Positions 46,158 to 55,111 of a stretch of DNA of 64,000 nucleotides are shown here, one piece after another. The notes under the pieces were generated by a model. It was not told where the DNA came from, did not search any database, and saw only the letters and a list, made by a program, of their open reading frames with translations. The stretch's first letter is position 1. The number at the start of each line of letters is the position of its first letter. The stretch comes from an uncultured Thermanaerothrix sp. (GTDB taxonomy: Bacteria > Chloroflexota > Anaerolineae > Anaerolineales > Anaerolineaceae), in contig NZ_CALIMF010000014.1 of assembly GCF_938028735.1 (NCBI RefSeq), positions 124,001-188,000 on the forward strand. The letters are read 5' to 3'. A program made the position numbers and the translations under genes.

Positions 46158-47195
46158 TCAACCCTTGAGAAAATCCTCAAGCGCCCCCCGACTGATACGG
46201 TAGGCGTTTCCGATTTTCTTGGCTTTTAACTCACCCGATTGAATGGCAGCTAGGACATCCTCTTCTGAAACGCGCAAGATTGCTGCAGCTTCCGCGGGGG
46301 TCATGACCTCCGGAATACCGGCGGCAGATTTGCCTGTCTCTTCACCACCCTTCCCGCCTCCTTGCAGAGACTGAGAAATCACATTGCCCAGACCAATTCC
46401 TGCGCCAATGCCAGCCGTCAACCCCGCACCACCACTTGGGTTCTGGGCCGCATCTCGCAATGCATCCGCCGCCTGCAATTGGGTGTAGGTAGGCAAGTCC
46501 AACATCCCCATTGCCCGCAGCTCCTCAACCGATTTCTCAGAAGGTTTCAGATTCGCAATATAGAACGACTTGAGAGTCAACCCTAGGGCGGCAAAATCAT
46601 CTTGGGCCTTCGCCCGGATACCCGCTCCAATCTCTTCGGTTAGCCCGATCAACTCCGTCACGGAGCGCTTGGCCGCGGTCTCTCCCAGCAGATCTTGCAA
46701 TTTAGAAAGCAGAACAGCGCGCAATCGGTCTTCAATATCTGCCATGCGATAGATTTTTTGCGCCCCGACGACCTGAGTCACAAATTGCTGGGCATCTCTT
46801 ACCTGGAATGAGTAAGTGCCAAAGCCCTGCAACAACGCTACCCCCAAGCCCATTCCCGGGTTACGTACCAGGATCGGCTGCGGTGTGCCCCATTTTCGAT
46901 CCACGAATTCACGCATCGACACAAAATACACCTCTGCCGTGAAGGGGGTGCGATTATTAAAGGCTTTTCCTAGGAGATCAATTAGCAACGGGATATTGGC
47001 GGTGGTAATAGTATGGCGGCCCGGGCCAAAGGAATCCAGGGCACGACCATCCCGGAAAAACACAGCCCGCTGAGATTCGCGCACAATTACCTGCGACCCT
47101 ATGCGTAAATCGGCCACCCCCTCTTCAGGAAAGCGATGTACAATCTCATCCACCATCTCACTAGGATACTCAACAACATCAAAAATTCTTGCCAT
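46158..47195 (-). CDS. SPFH-domain protein fused to a helix-turn-helix domain
   Basis: A 345-residue protein. Residues 1 to about 230 form an SPFH (stomatin/flotillin-like) domain of the YdjI/virion-core type, without a transmembrane segment: AVFFRDGRALDSFGPGRHTITTANIPL then TAEVYFVSMREFVDRKWGT. A Gly-rich linker (about 260-290) leads to a C-terminal excisionase-like helix-turn-helix (EVMTPAEAAAILRVSEEDVLAAIQSGELKAKKIG). YdjI-like proteins help membrane organisation; a DNA-binding tail is unusual. It is 45 bases downstream of a helical protein, its likely partner. The role is unknown. Confidence 0.75.
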   Translation of the reverse strand: MARIFDVVEYPSEMVDEIVHRFPEEGVADLRIGSQVIVRESQRAVFFRDGRALDSFGPGRHTITTANIPLLIDLLGKAFNNRTPFTAEVYFVSMREFVDRKWGTPQPILVRNPGMGLGVALLQGFGTYSFQVRDAQQFVTQVVGAQKIYRMADIEDRLRAVLLSKLQDLLGETAAKRSVTELIGLTEEIGAGIRAKAQDDFAALGLTLKSFYIANLKPSEKSVEELRAMGMLDLPTYTQLQAADALRDAAQNPSGGAGLTAGIGAGIGLGNVISQSLQGGGKGGEETGKSAAGIPEVMTPAEAAAILRVSEEDVLAAIQSGELKAKKIGNAYRISRGALEDFLKG

Positions 47196-47240
47196 CTCGA
47201 AACACTCCTTCCCATCGCGAATTGGCTTTAGATAGGCACC

Positions 47241-47789
47241 TTACACCTGTTCATTCGACGGATCACTCTGAAGCCCTATCCCCATCAAGACTTCAGCCCG
47301 CTTCTCGAGGGCATCCAAGCACTTCTTCGTCACAGCAATGAGGTTACGCACAGCCGTTCCTAAACCCTCGCCGCCAATAGCAGCCTCCACCTGATCGAGA
47401 GCGCGGGCAATCTCATCTTCTAGGTTCACGAGCGCCAGATCATATGCATAGACTCGCGCCAAATCCTCTGGACGAACGCGAACGGCATCAAAGAATCCCG
47501 TATAACCATAGGCTGCTGTTCTTAGGCGATCCACAAACTGGCGGAGTTTTAAGGAGGCTTCCTCTATGTCACCTACCAGTTCCAATTCTCCTTCTCCCAG
47601 TAGGGCACGTTGGACAGCAGATACACGTTGCCACAACCCTTCGAAGCGGTTAGCCAGGGTTTCACGCAAGATCTTGTCAGCCATCCTACGTTGAGCACGT
47701 TCCACATATCCCGCAAACCCAGGAATTCGGCTCAACAACTGGTTAAAAATATTCTGATCACTGGTGACACGATCATAGATATCGCCCAT
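47241..47789 (-). CDS. Unknown helical protein, partner of the SPFH protein
   Basis: A 182-residue, mostly alpha-helical protein without transmembrane segments or recognised domains. Long charged helices cover about residues 30-60, 75-95 and 115-175, with heptad-like spacing suggestive of coiled coils. It is transcribed just before the SPFH-HTH gene, 45 bases apart, and a good AGGAGGC-type site precedes its ATG. The pairing is the only clue to function. An interaction with the SPFH protein is inferred. Confidence 0.6.
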   Translation of the reverse strand: MGDIYDRVTSDQNIFNQLLSRIPGFAGYVERAQRRMADKILRETLANRFEGLWQRVSAVQRALLGEGELELVGDIEEASLKLRQFVDRLRTAAYGYTGFFDAVRVRPEDLARVYAYDLALVNLEDEIARALDQVEAAIGGEGLGTAVRNLIAVTKKCLDALEKRAEVLMGIGLQSDPSNEQV

Positions 47790-48219
47790 CTCGCCTCCTA
47801 AGGCTCTACGTTTTCAAGGGATACATTTACTTTCTTTGATTATAGGCCCAAAAATGAGAACACAATCTGTTTTTCCAGGAACTAATCAAGAAATCTATGA
47901 TTAAGGTCCCACACGTACTTCTAAACTTTACTCCTCGTTCTGATCCTCCCTGGCCCCGTTGTCAGCAACAGACTCAGCCAGATCATGATCAATCATGAGC
48001 GCTAACCTATCTCAGTTTGCAATCCAATCCAAAGATACTGCCAAAGATACTGAATGAAGCCTCACTCGAGTGGGCTTATTTTGGCAGGTTTGCTGATAGG
48101 GGATATTTTTCAGCAATAGTTTCTGTAAGTCATCTGTAAGGCCCTCACCATTGCTTTTAGATCTGAGTGTTGTATAATGAATGCAAGATTACTCTGAAAG
48201 AGAAAGGAGGTGAATTGCG
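47790..48219. other. 430-base intergenic region before the pilin gene
   Basis: It lies between divergent transcripts: the unknown helical gene (minus) and the pilin (plus). It holds a 12-base direct tandem repeat (CCAAAGATACTG at 48029-48040 and 48041-48052), a perfect inverted repeat CATGAT-CA-ATCATG at about 47984, and the pilin promoter at 48151-48178. No ORF over 60 codons looks real. The repeats may be regulator sites, but nothing recognised. Confidence 0.5.
48151..48178 (+). promoter_or_regulatory. Promoter of the Flp pilin gene
   Basis: TTGCTT (48151-48156) and a perfect TATAAT (48173-48178) have a 16-base spacer. An AAAGGAGGTGA ribosome site follows just before the pilin ATG, as expected for a highly expressed gene. 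Confidence 0.65.
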
Positions 48220-48366
48220 ATGCTGTTTGCACCTAAGGAGAAGGGCCAGGGTTTGGTCGAATATGCGTTGATCCTTGTTCTGGTAGCAGTCGTTGTTATC
48301 GTTGTCCTCGCCCTCCTCGGCCCCGCCATCGGCAACGTGTTCAGCCGGATTATGCAGAGCATCTAG
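48220..48366 (+). CDS. flp: Flp/Fap-type pilin
   Basis: A 48-residue prepilin. A short basic leader ends in KGQG, followed by LVEYALILVLVAVVVIVV: the prepilin peptidase should cut between Gly and Leu or Gln-Gly just before, leaving the diagnostic Glu-Tyr (EY) of Flp pilins at mature position 3-4. The rest is one hydrophobic assembly helix and a small polar end (NVFSRIMQSI). Length is typical for Flp pilins. It has a consensus ribosome site (AAAGGAGGTGA) and is followed by a stable hairpin. The Tad machinery genes begin 180 bases downstream. Confidence 0.93.
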   Translation: MLFAPKEKGQGLVEYALILVLVAVVVIVVLALLGPAIGNVFSRIMQSI

Positions 48367-48393
48367 GCAACAAAATCGCCCATCGCGCAAGTG

Positions 48394-48426
48394 CGAAATA
48401 GGCCCTGCTAAGCAGGGTCTATTTCG
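48394..48426 (+). terminator. Hairpin between the pilin and Tad machinery genes
   Basis: An almost perfect 15-bp stem (CGAAATAG-CCCTGC / GCAGGG-CTATTTCG with one G-T pair, loop TAA) lies 28 bases after the pilin stop. No long T run follows. It likely stabilises pilin mRNA or partly attenuates transcription, giving more pilin than machinery. Confidence 0.6.
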
Positions 48427-48547
48427 TGAATCTCCAAGCTAACAATTTTGAAGAGAGACCCCATTGACAAATTGCCTTATAATAATGTTATCTACACACC
48501 GGAGTGGCAAACCAGCAAATCATCTATACGACGGGAGGTTATAGAAG

Positions 48548-49633
48548 ATGGCCGGTCGAACCAGGCGAGGCGGACTCTTAATCATCATAGTAGCACTTAT
48601 CCTCCTTTTGCTTGTAGGAGCTGCCTACTTATGGCTTCAAATGCAAGGAGGATTGCCAGGACAGGCCCAACCCCTGCCCACTCAGCCCCCACAAGATATG
48701 GTGGATATTGTCATCACTACTCAATTCATCGCACGCGGCTCAGAAATTGTTGAAGGAGCGGTAACCACTATCCCTTACCCTCGCGATAAACTCGTTGCTG
48801 GCACGTTTATTACGGATCTCCAATCCGTCTACGGGAAGCGAGCGAAATACGATTTGGAGCGTGGCATTCCCTTGACCTCAGGAGCACTCCTAGAACCCGG
48901 CGCCGGCTCTGTGGTCTCATTCGACATTCCCAAGGAATATGTGGCCCTGTCGGTTCCGATCTCCAGTCTGACTTCTGTTTCTTACGCCCTTCAGCCAGGA
49001 GATCATGTCATGGTGATTGGGTGTATGCTGTTGGTGGATGTAGACCAACAGTTCCAGTCGAAGCTCCCCAACAAACTCCCCCAAGTGATCAAACCGGGAT
49101 TGGTTAACGAACCCGAATCGCTCACTCCTGGTTTTTTGGACACGGCCACATTGACTGATCAGGGACGAGCCGAGTTCGATCCCACCCTCAACCAACCCCT
49201 TTACGCTGTGCCCTCTGAGCCTCAACGTCCTCGCCTGGTCTGTCAAACTATCATTCAAGATGCCGTTGTGCTTCGCATGGGAGAGGTTGCTCAGGCCCAA
49301 GTCAGCACCGCTCAACAACCAGCCCCTACACCTCAACCGGGTGAGGCGCCTCCTGTCTCAGCCACCATGCCCAGCGCTGTGACGCTTGTAGTCAGCCCCG
49401 AAGATGCCGTCATTCTAAACTTCATGATGCTGGAAGGAATCAAGATCAACCTGGCACTGCGCAATCCAACCGATACTAAGCCCATCGTTACCGATGCAGT
49501 GACCCTCCAGTATCTGATGGATCAAAAGAACATCCCCCTGCCGGCCAAACTACCCTATGCCATTGAGCCGCGGGTGGACAAATTAGAATTTCCTAAATTG
49601 CAGAGCGAAATAACTCCAACCCCAATGCCCTAA
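48548..49633 (+). CDS. cpaB: Flp pilus assembly protein CpaB/RcpC
   Basis: A 361-residue protein with one N-terminal membrane helix (about residues 10-30) followed by an SAF domain: VDIVITTQFIARGSEIVEGAVTTIPYPRDKLVAGTFI, then the VALSVPISSLTSVSYALQPGDHVMVIG stretch typical of RcpC/CpaB. A Pro/Thr-rich segment follows near residue 255. In diderm bacteria CpaB stabilises the secretin; no secretin is found here, so its role may be wall-linked. A GGGAGG site precedes the ATG. It starts the machinery part of the pilus operon. Confidence 0.88.
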   Translation: MAGRTRRGGLLIIIVALILLLLVGAAYLWLQMQGGLPGQAQPLPTQPPQDMVDIVITTQFIARGSEIVEGAVTTIPYPRDKLVAGTFITDLQSVYGKRAKYDLERGIPLTSGALLEPGAGSVVSFDIPKEYVALSVPISSLTSVSYALQPGDHVMVIGCMLLVDVDQQFQSKLPNKLPQVIKPGLVNEPESLTPGFLDTATLTDQGRAEFDPTLNQPLYAVPSEPQRPRLVCQTIIQDAVVLRMGEVAQAQVSTAQQPAPTPQPGEAPPVSATMPSAVTLVVSPEDAVILNFMMLEGIKINLALRNPTDTKPIVTDAVTLQYLMDQKNIPLPAKLPYAIEPRVDKLEFPKLQSEITPTPMP

Positions 49634-49664
49634 CCCTCACTGGGATGTCCAATCAGGAGCCTGC

Positions 49665-50903
49665 ATGGCAAATACTGAGAAGATTACGGTTGCTATCGTT
49701 GACGACATTTTAGAGACCCGAGAAACCATTCGGCGTGCTCTCCAACTGGAGCCTAACATTGAGGTTGTAGGGGTAGCCAGAAACGGTCAGGAGGCTATCG
49801 AACTGGTTTTCGAGAGTCGTCCTGATGTGGTTATCATGGATATTAACATGCCAGACATGGACGGCATCACGGCCACAGAAGCCATTCGCCGGAAGGTACC
49901 CTACACACAGGTTGTTATCCTCTCCGTACAAAACGACCCCGGGTACATGCGTCGTGCGATGCTTGCTGGAGCACGTGATTTTCTCTCAAAGCCACCGGAT
50001 ATTGATGAACTGCTAGCCGCAGTCAGACGCGCCGGTGCAATGGCATTAGAAGAGAAACGAAGCACCTCAATTTTGGTTGAGAACGTAGCACCTAGTGGCA
50101 CGCCTAGTCCGGCTCAAAAAGGCAAAATTATTGCTGTCTATGGGCCTAAAGGTGGTACAGGCAAGACCCTCCTGGCCACTAACCTTGCCATTGCCCTGCA
50201 GGTTCAGAACCAGCGCACCATCCTGGTGGATGGTGACTTGCAGTTTGGTGACGTGGCTGTTATCCTTAACGAACGGGGAAAAAACAGCGTCATCGATTTG
50301 GCCATTCGAGCCGAAGAACTTGACGCCGAGGTGGTTGAGGGTGTAGTTGTCGCCCACCGGGAGACTAAGCTCTCTATCCTAGTCGCTCCGCCTACACCTG
50401 AGATGGCGCTTCAGGTAAGCGGAGAGCAATTTGCTAAATTCCTTCAGTTCCTAAGCACCTTGTATCGTTTTGTGATTGTGGATACCTCCTCCTATCTGAG
50501 CGATACTACACAATCCACCCTTGAAACAGCCGACCTCATTGTCCTGATCACAACCCAGGAGCTACCGACTCTCAAAAATGTTAGTCTGTTCCTGACGCTG
50601 GCAGATAAGTCTAACATCCCGCGAGATCGCCTCATCCTTGTGCTGAATCGGTACGACAAGCGTATCAATCTCGATGCAGAGAGGATTTACAACAGCCTCA
50701 AGCATCCCATAGAGGTTGTGATTCCCTTGGATGAGCGTGCAGCTATTCAATCTATCCTGAAAGGACGTCCCTTTGTTCTGGAAGATCGCTCAAGCGCGAT
50801 TACCAAAGGGGTTCTCAATCTCGCTGAGCTTATTCAGCAGAAAATCTCGCAACTTGAAGCGCCTCCTGAGCGCGAAACGGTTGGTAAGAAACGGGGAGTA
50901 TAA
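49665..50903 (+). CDS. cpaE: CpaE-like pilus protein (receiver plus MinD/ParA ATPase)
   Basis: A 412-residue two-domain protein. Residues 1 to about 130 are a response-regulator receiver (VAIVDDILETRETIRR, phospho-Asp in VVIMDINMPDMDG, Lys in FLSKPPD). Residues about 145-400 are a MinD/ParA ATPase with deviant Walker A in [16 protein letters not shown]. CpaE/TadZ proteins localise the Tad pilus machine at poles or other sites. An intact receiver means it may also be phosphorylated; many CpaE receivers have lost the Asp. It lies 31 bases after cpaB and 3 bases before the ATPase gene. Confidence 0.92.
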   Translation: MANTEKITVAIVDDILETRETIRRALQLEPNIEVVGVARNGQEAIELVFESRPDVVIMDINMPDMDGITATEAIRRKVPYTQVVILSVQNDPGYMRRAMLAGARDFLSKPPDIDELLAAVRRAGAMALEEKRSTSILVENVAPSGTPSPAQKGKIIAVYGPKGGTGKTLLATNLAIALQVQNQRTILVDGDLQFGDVAVILNERGKNSVIDLAIRAEELDAEVVEGVVVAHRETKLSILVAPPTPEMALQVSGEQFAKFLQFLSTLYRFVIVDTSSYLSDTTQSTLETADLIVLITTQELPTLKNVSLFLTLADKSNIPRDRLILVLNRYDKRINLDAERIYNSLKHPIEVVIPLDERAAIQSILKGRPFVLEDRSSAITKGVLNLAELIQQKISQLEAPPERETVGKKRGV

Positions 50904-50906
50904 ACG

Positions 50907-52304
50907 ATGTCACTATTAAAACGCTTATCCGGTGAAACCTCAACACCCAATAATCACCAAGACTCAAGTGCGGGCCTCCTGCGCAATCCCTCCACCCCTG
51001 TCAAACGGGTTCCCACCCCGATTCAGCCCACGGGCACAGATACCTACCAGGACCTCAAAAATCGGGTTCAGGCCAAGCTTCTCTCGACGCTTGACCCTTC
51101 CATGGACGTAACCAAAGTAGCTGAGGTTCGGCGTACCATTCAGGAACTATTTGAACAAATCCTAAATGAAGAGAACATCGTACTCTCGCGCCCCGAGCGC
51201 GCCAGAATGTATGAGCAAATCGTGGCTGAGATCCTGGGATTTGGCCCGCTCCAACCTCTCCTCGAGGACGATACCATCACCGAAATCATGGTTAACGGGG
51301 CTCGTAACATTTACGTTGAGCGCCGTGGAAAAATACAACGTGTTCCGTTATCCTTTGAGGACAACGAGCACGTCATGCGGATTATCGAGCGTATTGTTGC
51401 ACCTCTAGGACGGCGTGTGGACGAATCCTCTCCTTACGTAGATGCCCGCCTCCCAGATGGCTCGCGTGTCAATATTGTGATTCCACCAATCTCCCTTGTG
51501 GGCCCAGTGATTACCATTCGTAAGTTTGCCCGTAACCCCATTACCGTTGATCAACTCATTCAATTTGGCTCGATCACGCCAGAGGCCATTCAATTCCTTG
51601 ATGCCTGTGTAAAAGCACGTATTAACATCGTAATCTCGGGTGGCACTGGTTCTGGTAAAACTACCCTGCTAAACGTGCTCTCCGGCTTTATCCCGCCAGA
51701 TGAACGTATCATTACTATTGAAAATGCCGCTGAATTGCAACTACGTCAGGAACACGTTGTGACGCTGGAGTCTCGCCCCCCTAATATTGAGGGACGCGGT
51801 GAAATTACCATTCGTCAACTGGTTATCAATGCTCTGCGTATGCGTCCTGACCGCATCATTGTGGGCGAGATTCGTGATGAAGCAGCTCTGGACATGCTCC
51901 AAGCCATGAACACCGGCCATGACGGTTCCATGACCACCTGCCACTCCAACAGCCCGCGCGACACTTTGGCCCGCATCGAAACCATGACCATGATGGCTGG
52001 CATGGATCTGCCCAGCCGGGCTATTCGTGAACAAATCGCTTCAGCCATTGATCTAGTTGTTCATCAGGAACGTATGCGCGATGGAACACGCAAAGTGGTA
52101 AGCATCTCTGAGATTACTGGTATGGAAGGTGAGGTGATTACCATGACCGATCTCTTTGTCTTTGAGCAAACTGGCTACGAAAACGGAAAGGTGATTGGTC
52201 GGCTGCGTCCAACAGGCTTGCGTCCTAAATTCATGGAGAAAATCGAATCTGCGGGTATACATCTACCTCCTTCGATCTTCGGAATGATGGAACGACGCCG
52301 TTAA
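50907..52304 (+). CDS. cpaF: Flp pilus secretion ATPase CpaF/TadA
   Basis: A 465-residue hexameric ATPase that drives pilus extension, and in Tad systems also retraction. Walker A is [18 protein letters not shown] (about residue 245), followed by the Asp box, Walker B region [18 protein letters not shown], and the His box with [14 protein letters not shown]. The N-terminal helical domain (50-150) contains [17 protein letters not shown] typical of TadA. It is soluble and works at the inner face of the membrane with TadB and TadC encoded next. Confidence 0.95.
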   Translation: MSLLKRLSGETSTPNNHQDSSAGLLRNPSTPVKRVPTPIQPTGTDTYQDLKNRVQAKLLSTLDPSMDVTKVAEVRRTIQELFEQILNEENIVLSRPERARMYEQIVAEILGFGPLQPLLEDDTITEIMVNGARNIYVERRGKIQRVPLSFEDNEHVMRIIERIVAPLGRRVDESSPYVDARLPDGSRVNIVIPPISLVGPVITIRKFARNPITVDQLIQFGSITPEAIQFLDACVKARINIVISGGTGSGKTTLLNVLSGFIPPDERIITIENAAELQLRQEHVVTLESRPPNIEGRGEITIRQLVINALRMRPDRIIVGEIRDEAALDMLQAMNTGHDGSMTTCHSNSPRDTLARIETMTMMAGMDLPSRAIREQIASAIDLVVHQERMRDGTRKVVSISEITGMEGEVITMTDLFVFEQTGYENGKVIGRLRPTGLRPKFMEKIESAGIHLPPSIFGMMERRR

Positions 52305-52335
52305 CCATATGTACATTTAGACAGGACAGGGAGTC

Positions 52336-53304
52336 ATGGTTGAGCCACTCTTAATACTAATGATAGGCGGAGGATTGGCACTTCTGCTTCTGCTCATTGG
52401 GATTGTGGTCTCGATAACTAGCGAACGAGCCCTGGTTGAGCAACGCCTGGGTCGTTACGTAGAGCTCCAACGCGCACAGCCCCTCACCGAGAAAGAGAGA
52501 GCCCGTCCTTTGGTAGACTGGCTTAATCGCCAGGTCGAACGCACTTCTTACGGCGACCGTATCTCACGTGAGTTGGCACGCGCTGATCTTAAGCTCAAGT
52601 CCGGGGAATACCTCTTGATTATCTTATTGAGCACCGCCATAACCGGGCTGGTTTTCTGGAACATCGGCGATCGTTCCGTTGTTATGGCTATCCTTGGAGC
52701 AATCGTTGGCAGCCAGATTCCCCGTTTTTACGTCAGAATGCAGCAGCGAAAGCGTCTGATCAAATTCAACGAGCAGCTCCCAGATATGCTAAATCTGATG
52801 GTCAATGGCCTCCGAGCGGGTTTCTCCACCCTACAGGCCATGGAGTCGGTTAGCCGAGAAATGCCCAGCCCAATCGCCGACGAGTTCCGGCGTGTGGTTC
52901 AAGAAATTCAGCTGGGTGTTCCCATGGATCGCGCGCTTGACAATCTCCTCCAACGCATCCCTAGCGATGACCTAGACCTAGTTATCACCGCCATGAACGT
53001 TCAACGAGAGGTCGGCGGTAACTTGGCTGAAATCCTGGATTCGATTTCGTTTACCATTCGCGAGCGTGTCCGAATCAAAGGTGAAATCCGAGTTTTGACC
53101 ACTCAAGTTATGTATTCGGGGCGCTTCCTATCGTTGTTGCCCATCATTCTGATCGCCGTTCTTTACATGATCAATCGCCCCTACGTTATGGAATTTTTCA
53201 AAGCTGAGAACTTCCCATGCGGCTACATTGCACTGGGTATTGCGCTTTTCTTGATCATAACGGGTTATCTGGTGATGAACAAACTGGGAAACATCGAGGT
53301 ATAA
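52336..53304 (+). CDS. tadB: Flp pilus assembly platform protein TadB
   Basis: A 322-residue integral membrane protein of the GspF/T2SF type. An N-terminal helix (5-28) and a pair of middle helices (95-130) are followed by the cytoplasmic T2SF domain (QLPDMLNLMVNGLRAGFSTLQAMESVSREMPSP), then C-terminal helices near 260-310. TadB forms the inner-membrane platform with TadC. It starts 31 bases after cpaF with AGGGAG before the ATG. Confidence 0.92.
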   Translation: MVEPLLILMIGGGLALLLLLIGIVVSITSERALVEQRLGRYVELQRAQPLTEKERARPLVDWLNRQVERTSYGDRISRELARADLKLKSGEYLLIILLSTAITGLVFWNIGDRSVVMAILGAIVGSQIPRFYVRMQQRKRLIKFNEQLPDMLNLMVNGLRAGFSTLQAMESVSREMPSPIADEFRRVVQEIQLGVPMDRALDNLLQRIPSDDLDLVITAMNVQREVGGNLAEILDSISFTIRERVRIKGEIRVLTTQVMYSGRFLSLLPIILIAVLYMINRPYVMEFFKAENFPCGYIALGIALFLIITGYLVMNKLGNIEV

Positions 53305-53323
53305 GGACCTCAGGAGGCGCCAA

Positions 53324-54274
53324 ATGGCTATGTTAATTGGCTTGCTTGTCTTTGTCCTGGTCGGAGTGATCACCCTGACTATCATTGGCCTACGCAATCC
53401 CGAGATGGCCAATGAGCGCGCTCTCCAGGCACGCCTCGAAGAGTTCAGCCGCGCAGGCGAACCCGTAGACCTGCGAAGGCTGGAACTCTCCCAGCCTTTT
53501 ACCGAGCGAGTTCTCTTCCCACTTGCTCGTAAGTTGGGCGAATTTGCCTCGCGCTTTACGCCTGCCAACTTAATTCAGAGCTACAATAAGCAGTTAGAAT
53601 TGGCCGGGGCCACTAGCTTTTGGGACGGAGGACTGGTTCTCGTCTCGCAGGGTGTACTTGCCGTTATCTTTGGCGGGCTAATATTCCTTCTTTTTACACT
53701 GGGGCCTAACCGCCAGCCCCCGGCAACCACCCTGCTCCTGACTTTTGTTTTTGCATTATTGGGGTTTGTCTTTCCAATGATGTGGCTCTCGAGCCGCATC
53801 TCGCGACGACAACGCGAGATCCGCAAAGCCCTGCCCGACGCTCTTGACTTGCTGACCATCTGTGTAGAAGCTGGGCTAGGGTTCGATGCAGCCATGCAGA
53901 AGGTCAGCGAAAAGTGGCAAAGCGAGCTTTCCCTTGCCTTCGCCAGAGCCATCCAGGAGATTCAATTGGGGAAAACGCGCCGCGAGGCTTTACGCTCCAT
54001 GGCAGAACGCATTGGCATTCCTGAAATGACCTCCTTCGTTGCCGCGGTGATCCAAAGCGAAATGCTAGGCGTTAGCCTTGCCAAAGTATTGCGCATTCAA
54101 TCAGAGCAAATGCGAGTACGGCGGCGTCAGCGAGCCGAGGAAGAAGCCCATAAAGCCCCCTTAAAAATGCTCATTCCTATGGCATTACTGATCTTCCCCT
54201 CGCTCATGATCGTGCTACTAACACCCGCTGCCTTACGCTTGATGCATTCTGCGCTGGGCGCCATGTTCCGATAA
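53324..54274 (+). CDS. tadC: Flp pilus assembly platform protein TadC
   Basis: A 316-residue T2SF-domain membrane protein, second half of the Tad platform. Membrane helices lie near residues 1-20, 105-140 and 280-310; the cytoplasmic domain contains KALPDALDLLTICVEAGLGFDAAMQKVSEKW, the TadC signature. It begins 19 bases after tadB with CAGGAGGCG upstream. No TadE/F pseudopilin or prepilin peptidase gene is found in the window, so the peptidase must lie elsewhere. Confidence 0.92.
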   Translation: MAMLIGLLVFVLVGVITLTIIGLRNPEMANERALQARLEEFSRAGEPVDLRRLELSQPFTERVLFPLARKLGEFASRFTPANLIQSYNKQLELAGATSFWDGGLVLVSQGVLAVIFGGLIFLLFTLGPNRQPPATTLLLTFVFALLGFVFPMMWLSSRISRRQREIRKALPDALDLLTICVEAGLGFDAAMQKVSEKWQSELSLAFARAIQEIQLGKTRREALRSMAERIGIPEMTSFVAAVIQSEMLGVSLAKVLRIQSEQMRVRRRQRAEEEAHKAPLKMLIPMALLIFPSLMIVLLTPAALRLMHSALGAMFR

Positions 54275-54284
54275 ACCATCCCAT

Positions 54285-55043
54285 ATGTCAATGAGGACAG
54301 CCTCACCCCCCTCCTGGTCCTCCTACCTCTACCATAGCTTCTGGAGGGCCATGGACTGGATCTTCCCTCCCAGTTGCGCGGGATGCGGGGCCACAGGCCT
54401 TCGTTTCTGTCCTAGCTGTGCGGCTCAAGTGATGCGTATCAACCAGGACCAGGTCTGCCGCTTTTGTGGCACACCCCTCTCTACCCCAGCAGAAGATGCT
54501 TGTTCCCAGTGTCAAAATACTCCTCTAGTACTTCACGGGGTGCGATCCTGGGCGCTTTACCAGGAGCCACTCCGTAAAGCCATTCAAAGTCTAAAATATC
54601 ACCGCAACTTAGCACTTGGGGATTACTTTGCCCCAGACCTTCTTCACGTCTTATTGTCTCAACATTGGAGCATAGACCTGGTCATTCCGGTCCCCCTAAG
54701 CCCTGCTCGCCAACGACAGCGCGGCTACAACCAGGCAAGTGTGCTGGCAAGGCCTATAGCCCTAGCCCTGCAAAAACCGCTGGTGTCCCGTGGACTCAAA
54801 AAGTGTCGCGAGACCCCTAGCCAGGTGGGGCGTTCAGCGAGTGAGCGCTGGGAGAATGTGCAAGGCGCATTCGAGGCTGACCCACAGTATGTTACCGGAC
54901 GTAGCGTTCTGCTGATAGACGATGTGTTCACCACCGGAGCCACCCTCAATGCCTGTGCCGAGGCCTTGCTCGCTGCAGGCGCCAGTGCCACCTACGGCCT
55001 AACTCTGGCACGGGCAATCTCTCACGCAGATGATCAACTTTAA
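54285..55043 (+). CDS. comF: ComF-family phosphoribosyltransferase-like protein
   Basis: A 252-residue ComF-like protein. The N-terminal zinc-ribbon-like region has CxxC pairs (SCAGCG, FCPSC, VCRFCG, ACSQCQ), four in all. The C-terminal type I phosphoribosyltransferase domain has the PRPP loop VLLIDDVFTTGATLNACAEAL near residue 205 and the RGYNQASVLA motif. ComF helps DNA uptake or processing in competent bacteria, though here the competence setting is unproven. It follows tadC by 10 bases and may share the pilus operon, fitting the use of pili in DNA uptake. Confidence 0.9.
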   Translation: MSMRTASPPSWSSYLYHSFWRAMDWIFPPSCAGCGATGLRFCPSCAAQVMRINQDQVCRFCGTPLSTPAEDACSQCQNTPLVLHGVRSWALYQEPLRKAIQSLKYHRNLALGDYFAPDLLHVLLSQHWSIDLVIPVPLSPARQRQRGYNQASVLARPIALALQKPLVSRGLKKCRETPSQVGRSASERWENVQGAFEADPQYVTGRSVLLIDDVFTTGATLNACAEALLAAGASATYGLTLARAISHADDQL

Positions 55044-55111
55044 GTTATACTTTAGACAAGCCCCTACTCCAATGCAACAAAACGGGTGCGAACTTTTGTG
55101 GAGGACAACCT

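Noticed and set aside
48157-48390. A 77-codon ORF on the minus strand at the pilin locus
   Set aside because: It is opposite the pilin gene, which has a promoter, an ideal ribosome site and a clear Flp motif.
48465-48490. TTGACA followed closely by TATAAT before cpaB
   Set aside because: The two boxes are only 8 bases apart, too close for a sigma-70 promoter; a -10 box at the proper distance is weak.
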